Below are positions 23,284-31,922 of a stretch of DNA of 64,000 nucleotides, piece by piece. Position numbers and translations under genes: made by a program. The DNA comes from Azolla caroliniana. Its lineage: Eukaryota; Polypodiophyta. Where the stretch lies: positions 53,463 to 117,462 of the forward strand of contig JBHGNT010000075.1 in the NCBI GenBank assembly GCA_043228905.1. Direction: 5' to 3'. The first letter of the stretch is position 1; every line of letters starts with the position of its first letter. The notes under the pieces were generated by a model. That model had not been told where the DNA came from, searched no databases, and saw nothing but the letters and a program-made list of their open reading frames with translations.

Positions 23284-25722
23284 AGAGGATCAAGCGCTTC
23301 TTGCTTGAAAGACTTGGGATCCACCACGCAACGCACGATATAGGCAACTTGGGTTGAAGAGCTGTGTGATGGGCAACCATCTTGCACGGTTCGAAGAGCA
23401 CTTGATTTAGTCCGCGCTGGCTGGTGAATGGAAGCCAGCCCTTCACACGGCTGGCTTCTTTCGGCTGCTTTTCCCACAGCCAGACAGAGTAACTCTTGAC
23501 TCCATTTACTGTTATGGAAAATTGTTGTATTAGGATGTAGATTTTAGATATTTTTTCCGTTCAATTTTTCCCAGGATTTTGTCCGAGGAAAAGAAAAAGA
23601 AAACTAAAGGAGGGAAAGATAAAATTGGGGGAAGAAAGAGGAAAACTAGAGGAAGAAATCGCAAAGTTGACCTTCGCCTTGGTAGGTGTATCATTCATCA
23701 TTTCCCTAAAAGGACATTCATTCATGTATTCTTCTTTCTAGTTCAATGATGCTTACTATTATTTTTTGGTTGATGATATTGTTGATGACGCTAATCGAGA
23801 GGGCGGCCGGTCTAGTTCCTGCATGAAAAATTGCGTGCGCTCAATTATGTACTGTACAAAGGCGTTGCACTTACTCTTGCTCGGTAACGAACGCGAGGAC
23901 CAAAGCATGTGCGGCAAGGAGGTTAAAGTTCGAAGAACTTGTTTGTTGGCGGAACGAACGAAGGCCCGCCCGTATTTTGAACCAAAAAGTCTACGGGTAA
24001 CTCAACAGCATAGAGCGAGCCTGCTTTCGGTATTAAGATGAGGGCAAAGCTTGGCGAATCGAAGTTCGGGGCTGGCTACCCGGCGACAGCTAACCATTGG
24101 CACTTAATTTCGGCGAATGGGGAGCGCGAACGCACGCTGCCTCGCTCTATGCCTACTGAGGGTTTTGATTAATTGGGCCGAATGATCTTCCCTCGACCCA
24201 CCCATTGCACAGAAGGGAAAGGAAAGGATAGAGCAGGTTACCCATGTTACTGGGGACAAAACACTAAATGACATCCCAACACAGGGCGTTCGATCAACAA
24301 TTGGACAAGCCATGTAGGAAACAACGGCGAGATCTTATGGGAGGAAAGCCCCGGAAAGAAGTCAGAGGGCCCATACCACCTGCCTACCCTCCTAAGGCGG
24401 AACCGGCACTTGGTGAATGCCAAGTAGAAAACGGGAAGGAGCCTATGCACTTGTCACGCTCTGAGAGCCGAAGGGGAAAGGGGTAATTTCCGGGGTTCCC
24501 ACTCGGCCTTTCACCCGTCAAGTTAGAGAGCCGTGTGATGGGTGACTATCCAGCCCGGTTCGGAGAGCACTTGTGTAGCCTGCACTAGTTACGAGAGGGG
24601 GATGGGACATAGGAAATGCCCATCTGCCTTTCCTGTGCTTTGCCCTCGTCAAGCCGATGAAGCGGTTCATTCATGCGGAGCCCGCATGAACCCTCTTACT
24701 AGGCGCAAGTGGACTCTCGACTCTATCTCACGGACCGCAGGGCGATATGAAAAAGGAGAGAAGAGGGAGGATTACTAGGGGAAAACCGCGGCGAGAAGGC
24801 CTCCGAAAACTCTCGCCGCCCCTTGGCAACCGCACCTATTATGCCTCTGGTCGTGCAACACTTTCTTCGTATGAAGAACTAAATTCATTCTGACCCCACT
24901 ACGGTTAACATAACTGATGACAATCTTTTGCTTCTCTCTCCCTCTCTGTTATCCTTTTCCTATAGTAGGGATGCCGCCCGACGCTCTGAGAAAATGAGGA
25001 ATGCTCGGGGTAGGTTTGCAGAGAGGAAACTGTGTCTGTATATAGGGAATGCCTTACGTGAGAAAGCAAGAAATCTGTGCTGTCGGTACCACTATAATAA
25101 GGATGCCTGACGTGAATGTACGAAACCCAGAGAGAAGGATCCGTGCAATAGTCACTCTTCTTCAGGAGGAGATGCCCGCTGACGCTCGCACATAGTGAAC
25201 GCCTGATTCAGAGGAACTAAGAAAGTATGCAGTCATCGTTGCCGGAAGAAGATTAAACCTTGGTGGCCTGAAATGTAACTTTTTTCATCTAGTGAAACAA
25301 GCACTAATATCCCGATTAAGCCAGTAAGAGCTGATTTTTTCCATTAAAGTGCTTTTCCAATAGCTTAGGAGATACCTTGGGGACCAGAAAAAAAGAAATC
25401 ATTTGTATAAATTTGTACATCCATATTCTAATAGATTGAAAACTGCGAATGTGTGAAGGGAATCTGTATTTGTCGTCCAGGTTGATCGAATGGTGCAGAA
25501 ATAGCTCAAACTGAATGTATGAAATATGGTTCAATATCCTTACATGTATCTTCTGATTATATTGATTACGCAAGAGCAGAAATATTCACTCGTTATGGGA
25601 TCCCGGGCGTCAAGGTGTGGATTCTGTATTCCAAACATGTTTCAAAGAACAAGAAGGGACTCAATTCGGATGCTATATCTAAAACGTACAAAGTTTTGGA
25701 AATGTTAAAAGGGCAAATGTAA
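22044..25722 (+). CDS. rps3: Ribosomal protein S3 (three exons), copy 1
   Basis: Exon 1 is 22044-22117, exon 2 is 23506-23800, exon 3 is 24727-25722; 1365 coding bases in frame, stop TAA 25720-25722. The start is ACG, to be edited to AUG, reading MARKVN-ISVRLN after editing of TGA to CGA. Exon 2 carries YGKLLYQDVDFR and [17 protein letters not shown]. Exon 3 carries [14 protein letters not shown] and the C-terminal KH-like region ([28 protein letters not shown]). Over ten internal stops need U-to-C editing. Exon 2 has a Lys/Arg-rich insertion of roughly 25 residues before LGRC that bryophyte Rps3 lacks. The 3' end overlaps rpl16 by 53 bases. Confidence 0.9.
22118..23505 (+). other. Group II intron rps3i74
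   Basis: It interrupts rps3 after 74 coding bases, the classic position. It begins GGGCG (22118) and ends CCAT (23505). Domain V is at 23359-23392 (gagctgtgtg...gcacggttc). It contains a GCTT array (23250-23283), palindromic-family pieces near 23155-23200 and AAAAG repeats near 22604. No maturase ORF. Confidence 0.9.
23801..24726 (+). other. Second group II intron of rps3 (likely rps3i257 relative)
   Basis: Bounded by GGGCGGCC at 23801 and GACTCTAT ending at 24726. Domain V is at 24528-24561 (gagccgtgtg...cccggttc). Exon phases on both sides agree (phase 0), supporting the chosen 5' end, although the exon 2 end is poorly conserved. Only the approximate site matches the second rps3 intron known from ferns and gymnosperms. 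Confidence 0.75.
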
Positions 25723-26077
25723 AGGTTGCAGAACGGACGGTACATGACTTAGTTTCGGAAAATATGGCATTAAAAGCTGTTCAGCGGGTCGTATTCTATA
25801 TTAAACCATTGAAGCAGCGCGTCGCGCTACAAGCAGACATTTCTAGAGAAATGGTCGAATATGGGTAAGAATCTTCGCAGATATTCCCATTACCCGTAAG
25901 CCCACAGAAGTGAGAATGGGAAAGGGAAAGGGAAACCCTTCAGGTTGGATGGCTCGTGTGGTGACGGGATAGATCTTATCCGAAACGGATGGTGTGAGTT
26001 TGTTAAATGTTTGAGAAGCTGCAACATTAGCAGCGCATAGACCACGTGTGTCAACCAAGTTTGTTCAATGGTCGTAA
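25670..26077 (+). CDS. rpl16: Ribosomal protein L16, copy 1
   Basis: Large-subunit protein, 135 residues from ATG 25670 to TAA 26075-26077. Conserved L16 blocks include [58 protein letters not shown] and STKFVQWS at the C-terminus. Seven in-frame stops (for example after WKC, after DGT and in VVTG-stop-IL) are at Gln or Arg positions and imply U-to-C editing. The 5' end overlaps the end of rps3 in another frame, as in many plant mitochondria. Confidence 0.95.
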
Positions 26078-26370
26078 TTACAGTGTAAGGAGAAGAACTG
26101 CCCGCAGGAACGCTTCGCTTCGCGAAGGAAGTGGGCGCCCAGGCAGGAAAGCCTATTCCTCAAATAGTTCCCCTCATTAAGAATAAAACCATTGCCAATT
26201 GATCCAGAATTGATTCGACAGAATGAGATGTATGTTTGGCTTAAGGTATTGGTTTGCGAGTGAAATAGTTGAGACGAGCGAAGCGAGCCTGCCTTATTAG
26301 GTGCTTCAGTTCCGTCTCCTCTTGGTGGGCAGGGAATCCCATTGACTAGAGCCTACCATGAGTCTTTCAC

Positions 26371-26373
26371 GCG

Positions 26374-26404
<31 letters not shown>

Positions 26405-26405
26405 T
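26371..26405. repeat. (GGCA)n tandem array
   Basis: About eight units of GGCA/TGCC. The inverted copy is at 50432-50466. Single or double GGCA units also occur near 4562, 11092 and 37652. Confidence 0.92.
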
Positions 26406-27510
26406 AGTGCGGTCCCAACCTCTCTTTCACTCTCTCATTACAAAAAGTAGTACAGTCCCGACCTTTCTTTCAGTAAAACAAATTTGCCAACTGCCTGCCG
26501 TAGTAAAATCAGTAAATATACTGCCATAATGCTGCTGATAAGCGTAAAACTTGCATCCATGAAGGTTCAGCCTCATAGCATTATCTATTCTATAAAGCAA
26601 TGCTTTAAAGCCGCCTTCTAATCCGCCGGCCGGCCCGGCCGGTTCATCCGGATGATGAAAACCGCTTCTTTTCTTTTCTTTTCTTCGGCCGGCTTCTTCC
26701 GCCTTTTTACAGGTGCCGGCGGGCTTCTTTTGATAACTCCTTATCAATCCTTTGACTTAAAGGCTTCTCATCATCATCAACCTTAGATACTGATTCGTCC
26801 AGAAAAGCACCCGCATCCAGCAGTTTACCCCACACATCTTTACCCCCATTCTCGCAATCGTCTTCATAATCTTCATCACTGACAATGCTGCCTGCTGCTT
26901 TCATCATCAGACTTCGAACAATCCTCTTTGCTGCTTTTCAAATGTGCATCCTGTATCGGGTCGATCTCCTCCTTAGTCTCACCATCTTTTTTTTGTTGTG
27001 TTTCATCAACCATCGCAGCGTCCAACCGATACTCTTTGCTTTTCTTTTTATCCGCTGTAGTGTTCCCGGTGCGTGCGCTCTCGGGCTGGCTCTTCGCGGC
27101 ATGCATTTAGACTCATCATCATCTTCGTTATTGTTTTTGCCAGCTTCCTGTACAGTCTCTGATTGCTTGCGGGACGCTGGGTTGTTCTGTGCTCATTTCT
27201 CGCTTCTGTTTTGGTGAATCTGATTGCGGGACGCGCTTTTTGTTGTTTTTCGTGCGTGTTCCATCATTTTGTTGTGTTTGGTTTCGTGTTTTTTTAGGCG
27301 GACGAGGGGGAAGAACCGCTCCGATAGAGAATAAGGCAAGGGTTGCTCGCCTAAAGCTTGGTTGCTCTAATTTTTCAACTGGATGCCAACCATAATATTT
27401 ATTCTCAATAAGATGGCATGAATGCCTGTAGTGCTTTTCACTAGTTCATTACTTTAAACTAGTACTTATTTGTTAGCCGGGGTGCATGCGGGAAGTGTTT
27501 CGTCTATTTA

Positions 27511-27545
27511 CGGCGGGCCGGGCCGGGCCGGGCCGGGCCGGGCGG
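27511..27545. repeat. (GGGCC)n tandem array
   Basis: About six G+C-only pentamer units. The inverted copy is at 49292-49326. Confidence 0.9.
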
Positions 27546-27559
27546 GTTCTTACTGCTTA

Positions 27560-27730
27560 ATAAACGGTAACGATAATACACATCAACGGAATCAGTTAAG
27601 TAACCACCGCCGCTGTAACTAAGGTCTTACCATTCTTGGTCTCTTTTTCCGTCTCTACATGCCAAGGCACAGGCTTAACAACCATAGGCAGATTCAACTT
27701 AACAGGTATCAAGTTGAGATCATATCAAAT
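27560..27730 (-). pseudogene. Plasmid-type RNA polymerase-like fragment
   Basis: The minus strand encodes KLNLPMVVKPVPW followed by an acidic/basic segment (VETEKETKNGKTL) and, in a shifted frame, GGGYLTDSVDVYYRYRLL. The LPMVVKP ... GGYL pair resembles the motif pair of single-subunit RNA polymerases carried by linear mitochondrial plasmids. A more decayed relative lies at about 8540-8700. The family B DNA polymerase relic in the direct repeat is the expected partner gene of such plasmids. A second copy lies in the inverted repeat at about 49107-49277 (plus). Confidence 0.45.
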
Positions 27731-28140
27731 GTTGGTAAGGTTGTATTTAATCGTGTTCTGTATCTAGAAACTTCTTCTAGTTCTGGTTTCGCAATTAATT
27801 TGGATCAGATTTTTCCGACCGACGTTTAGTCCCGGTCTAGCGAGTGTCTAAGGACCCACCCGTTTTCGAGCCGTTAGACCATCAGGCAACAGCCGGTCAT
27901 GATTGGATGGTCGGATAAGTTGCTTCGGTCGCCGAGTCTCAATTCCCCACACTTAGGACATTAACGGCTATCGGATTGGATGGGTATGCTTCGGAGGAAA
28001 TTTCCCCGGATTCTCGAATCCATTGCACAACTATTCATGAAGAGACCCGTGTATTCAATTCAGGGTTTGATTCACCTTTAGGTAGGTCCTGATGCAGTAA
28101 CCATAAGAATATGGTTCCTGAGAAGGTTGAAAGAGGGTTC

Positions 28141-28449
28141 ATGCGCCCGCCTTTTAGTAATAGGATTCTACCCCAGCCAGCAGTTGGGAAGGGAAGGTAT
28201 CTCTCAACCGCCTAAGCCGCTTAAGTGTACGATTCTCTGTGCCTTTAGAGCACATCGCACGCAGGGGATTTACAGAAGCCAACGCCACTAATATGAGTTT
28301 TTTTTCATTCAAAAAGGGACTTACTTCAAGCGCCATATCCGAAACATACGAAACTTTGGAGATATGAGAAAGGCAGATGGAAGGGTCATAAAAAAAGGTT
28401 AAGTTATGTGTCGAGGTTTAGTCATACGTCATTAGAGAAGGTTATATGG
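28141..28449 (+). other. Unassigned reading frame fused in phase to rps14
   Basis: The frame of rps14 exon 1 stays open upstream to an ATG at 28141 if its stops are treated as editable. The predicted basic stretch (for example KLWRYEKGRWKGHKK) matches no protein I recognise. By position it could be a remnant of rpl5 or rps8, but no rpl5 motif is visible. It may be noncoding. Confidence 0.25.
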
Positions 28450-29787
28450 GTGTCTAATAAGAATATATGAGATTAGAAACCGTGAAAGCCTGCGGCTAAA
28501 TATGAATTAAAATGAATGCCCTATAAAGCCATTCGTTAAGATAGAAATCTTTCTGGTCGGGTAGCGTGACCTGTTCACAGGTTAAGACGTTGAGTCGCGT
28601 CTGTGCACTCATTTTGCATTCATTCGCGCTCGGATGGCGGAGTTAGTGAACTGAGTTTCCATGAAGGTGAAAGTCCTTCTCCCTCGGGAACAGGGTAACA
28701 GCGTGCCCACGTGCTGGGAGAATGGCATCCAAAGGCATGAAGCTGGGCATGAAAGGGATTCAGAACCCGGCGAAAGTGGGGAACTTTGAATCTCAAGCAA
28801 GGGCGCGCGTGACGATATCTGCCCCTTCTTTGTTTTCGTTGGGAGACAGGGTGGGAATGAAACACTTTGGGTATTGTCTAGGTGAGTGCTGAGTGGCGGT
28901 ACTGCATCCCCGAAGGCTAAGCCTAAGTTGAACCGGACAGCAGGCAACCGCAATCCTAGCGTTTGAAGCGTCGAAACAGGAAAGCAGGATTGCTTCCTGC
29001 GTCCAAAATATGGGACAGAGGCCGAGGGAAAGGGGTTGTCTGTCCTTTCCCGTTCTTCGAGCGCGCCTCCGGCGTAGAGCGGAAGCCTTACGGCCTGGTT
29101 CTTTGAAATATGGAATCCCGGAACTGGAGAACCCCGCACACCTCTGAGGTCGCACTCAGAAGAGCCAACCGTACGGTGAACAGGGATAGGATGGGACAAT
29201 AAGCGAGGGCCCGGTAGTAATTAATTATCGGGACGTGCCAAAGTGTCCCCGCATCTAATTTTAAGGGAAAGGGAGCAGCCAATATGCTTCAACATTCGAA
29301 GATAAAGAGCGCAGATTGGCCAAAAGGAAAGTAAGCAACGTAAAATACCTTGCCCCTGAACTACGAGTAGCACTCGCTCTGTCATGGATAGACAATCTGA
29401 TCCGATTTGCTGAATATACATACCTCTGAAAGTAGAAGCAAAAGCGAAAGTGAGAGTGAAAGTGGAAGTATGGCCAGTTCCATGACCTTTCAGGACTCCT
29501 GCTACTGGGGATCGGATCGCCCTCATGGCCTAAAGGCGAACCGCGGAAGAAAAGAAGCGGGATTCGAACCCAATAGCTACTTTCGCTCGGGTCGATCTCG
29601 CCGCCATGACGCCACCAGAGTGATCCACATATCTATCAACAAGAAAGCCAGAGTACGTAATCGACGCTGATGCAAGGAAATTTTTGAATTAGTCACGAGA
29701 CGCGGGAAAATGGGGAAGATACGAGGTTTCAATCCTCTCTCATCAGATACGCTGATGGTCGGTTTTTCACTTGAGTCTAGGAGTTAT

Positions 29788-29820
<33 letters not shown>

Positions 29821-30352
29821 GCGTGAGGAAACAAACTGAGCAATGGCCCTAGCTAGCCGATAGGGCTAAAGCGACGACAAGGAAGTAGAACTCCAACCAC
29901 GGCGTAGGTGTTCTTTCCGCCGGCCGGCCGCCTGTGGACATCACAGATGGATCGCATCTACGTCGTCGTCCGGGAGGCATGAGCTGCCAATTTGCGGCAG
30001 TTGCTGGCTGCATGGGCATCGTCACGATCAAAAGAGGGCAGGGGAGCTCGTATTCCGGAACCCTCACCTGATGGGATGCGGGGAGCCGTATGACGGGAAA
30101 CTGTCACGAGCGGTTCTGAATTGGCGGTCAGGCAGGGAACTCCTAACCTGATTGGCCGACCAAAACCGAAATAAGACTCCGGAAAAGTCGTCGCCGTTGT
30201 TAAGAAATAGTTTATTTACATGAGTAAGAAACTGACGTATTTCCATCGGTCGCTTCCGTTTCGTATATTAGTTATTTTGTATGCTTCGTATAGTTTTCTG
30301 TGAATTAGCATTAAAAGGTTCTTTAATAGGCATAAACAAGTCGTGTTGGCAG
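28450..30352 (+). CDS. rps14: Ribosomal protein S14 (two exons), copy 1
   Basis: Exon 1 is 28450-28563 (114 bases), exon 2 is 30167-30352 (186 bases); together exactly 100 codons, the family length. After editing exon 1 reads VSNKNIRDQK ... AAKYELKRMPYKAI, and exon 2 reads LLRNSLFTRVRNR, then FVYQLF and FCELALKGSLIGINKSCW. There are six stop codons in exon 1 and two in exon 2 at Arg/Gln positions (U-to-C editing). The start is GTG. The terminator is genomic CAG (30350-30352), one codon after the conserved C-terminal Trp, which C-to-U editing would turn into UAG. It would be invisible to ORF calling. Confidence 0.88.
28564..30166 (+). other. Group II intron rps14i114
   Basis: Inserted after exactly 114 coding bases. 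It begins GCGTG and ends AAAAC. Domain V is at 30083-30116 (gagccgtatgacgggaaact...cggttc). The domain I region shows the gaaggtgaaagtccttc hairpin at about 28663-28681. The ORFs at 28609-29199 (minus) and 29407-29670 (plus) are intron shadows, not maturases. An AAGC array lies at 29788-29821. Confidence 0.87.
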
Positions 30353-30558
30353 TACGCTGGTCGGCTTCACAAGCAAGCTGCGGGTCTTTTTCAATCACTA
30401 ATTCTTATTTTGCCCAAAATCGTTGTCGTTGGTTCACATTTTATGGCATCGCAGAAATTGATTGTAAGGCTTTAGATTATTTCAAAGGGTGGCCTAAGGT
30501 CACCCCCCTTAAATGAGAGTCCCGCCTCTCTTCATTTAAGCGGGAAAAACGTTCTGCT

Positions 30559-30629
30559 GGCTGGGTAACATAATGGCAATGTATTGGACTGCAAATCCTG
30601 GAATGACGGTTCGACTCCGTCCCTAGCCT
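30559..30629 (+). tRNA. trnC-GCA: tRNA-Cys (GCA), copy 1
   Basis: Acceptor GGCTGGG pairs with CCTAGCC; the anticodon stem-loop ggactgcaaatcc gives GCA; the T arm is gacggttcgactccgtc. It matches the native plant mitochondrial trnC type. Confidence 0.93.
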
Positions 30630-30649
30630 ATTCTTCTTCCAAGCTCTTT

Positions 30650-31508
30650 TGCCATTTCCGAGTGAAAAGATTGCTGCTTTAAAGTGGAAAGAAAAGTGCA
30701 AAGCATCTTCTTGCCAGTGATTCATCAAGATTGCCGCCGGCTCGGTTTAAAGTGAAAAGAAAAGTGCTGCTTTGCTTTGCTTTGCTGGATTCGCAGATTA
30801 TGGCCAGAAGATGATATTGCCTTCTTGCATGATCCTTCTGAATTTTACCAACGGAATTTCGAAATTCCAGCATTCAATTCTTTCCGCAATCTGAGCCGCA
30901 TTAAAGATTATCGTATAATAATCCATGAATATTCAGGCCTTCTTGAAAGTTCAAAAGAAGAACTTTGGTAGCCATTTATATTACACTTTTTACCGCTTCT
31001 TCTTCTTCCGCAGTGCAGTTTTCTTGCGCTTCATGAAGAAAAGGTGCTGTTTGAAATTGTAGCTTGAATCTTATCGGAAAACTAACTCTAGGCCTTCTTG
31101 ATGAACAGCTATGGATAATACGGCGGAAGTTGCTTGCGGGGAAGAACCAAGGTGGTGGATGAACCCGCTGCTTCATCAGCGCGATGAAGACGATTAACGC
31201 TACTTATCGGCTACGGTAAAGTCAGACGGCCCGATGGGGGAGTTGGTAGCAGAAGCTAGACAATTGCGGCGCGGCCCAACAAGAAAAGAAAAGAAGCGGA
31301 TTGACGTGGCCGCAGTCATTCGACCTCCCCATGCTATCTGAGTGGATGCACCTCACCCTTCCACTGGCTATGCGGGGACTGGACCAATGTGATCTCGCCT
31401 TGACGTTGGCGGTCCGGCTTATGGAGAAGAGACCAACTGTGGTGTGGCCTTCTCCAACCAAGAGTCACACCAAAATGAAAATATTGCACTTGTGCCCGTT
31501 AGTTGACC
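30650..31508. repeat. 0.86-kb element, copy A
   Basis: Found three times: here, inverted as part of the inverted repeat (45361-46187 shared part) and directly at 60336-61193. Copy A and the 60336 copy differ by a one-base length change (gcggcgcggcc versus gctagcggcc) near 31268. It contains CTTTG and AAAAG microrepeats and two open frames (30777-30971 and 31301-31522) without recognised homology. Confidence 0.9.
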
Positions 31509-31922
31509 GCGTTTCCAGCTAACGTTCCTTGTCATTGCGAACGACACCCTATTCATTCATTCATTCATTCGTTCGATCGGGGAATAAATCGCCCGCCCTT
31601 CATGCTGAATCCGCGTGTCTGCGTGTGGAAATCGCAGCGGCCTAATCGTTCGTACGGTTCTTCGAGGAAGAAATAAATCTATCCCTGCATCCCAACTACG
31701 AATAAGAATCAATCAGAGTTCTTTCGATTTTCTTTACGGAAACGCGGAAAGCCAGCCCATCGCCGCTTTGTTTGCGGTCGACGAGACAAAGCGAAGGCCT
31801 TCATTGCATTGCATTGCATTGCATTGCTGCGACTTGTTGAAGAACCAACCTTTAACTCCCATGCATATGGAGGAGAGAGAAAAAGGGAAAAAACCGAACA
31901 GACTTAGAAGTCGTTGAAAGGA
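31507..31922. other. Spacer upstream of nad2
   Basis: Contains (CATT)n at about 31553-31569 and (CATTG)n at about 31803-31828, plus an unassigned 100-residue frame (31615-31917, plus). No promoter could be supported. Confidence 0.5.

Larger units (their letters stand above)
26078..27560. other. Spacer downstream of rpl16 with repeats and unknown ORFs
   Basis: The rpl5 gene expected after rpl16 was not found. Contents: a GGCA array at 26371-26405; a palindromic-family element at about 26620-26712 (cggccggcc and the reverse complement of gaagcggttttcatcatc); and a block at about 26575-26640 related to 11190-11235 and 11640-11690 in the accessory stretch. Three minus-strand ORFs (27106-26876, 26907-26707, 26747-26427) encode charged Lys/Glu/Asp-rich proteins without recognised family. 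These look like further plasmid debris. Confidence 0.45.
18665..31476. repeat. Large inverted repeat, copy 1 (12.8 kb)
   Basis: Positions p here match 76837 minus p at 45361-58172 on the opposite strand. The boundaries are sharp: bases outside 18665 and 31476 differ from those outside 58172 and 45361. All translated frames compared are identical. It contains rpl2, rps19, rps3, rpl16, rps14, trnC, an RNA-polymerase-like remnant and several tandem arrays. Confidence 0.95.

Noticed and set aside
26371-26405. Tandem arrays considered as CRISPR
   Set aside because: Units are 4-5 bases with no spacers; this is organellar DNA and there are no cas genes.
28609-29199. 196-codon minus-strand ORF (and its overlapping frames), present in both inverted copies
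   Set aside because: It lies antisense within the rps14 group II intron core; no protein family resemblance and overlapping frames are open too, typical of structured GC-rich intron RNA.
29540-29670. Sequence with gggattcgaaccc resembling a minus-strand tRNA T arm, and a KARVRNRR frame resembling Rps14
   Set aside because: No cloverleaf can be completed, and the true rps14 exon 2 with VRNR is at 30167-30352.
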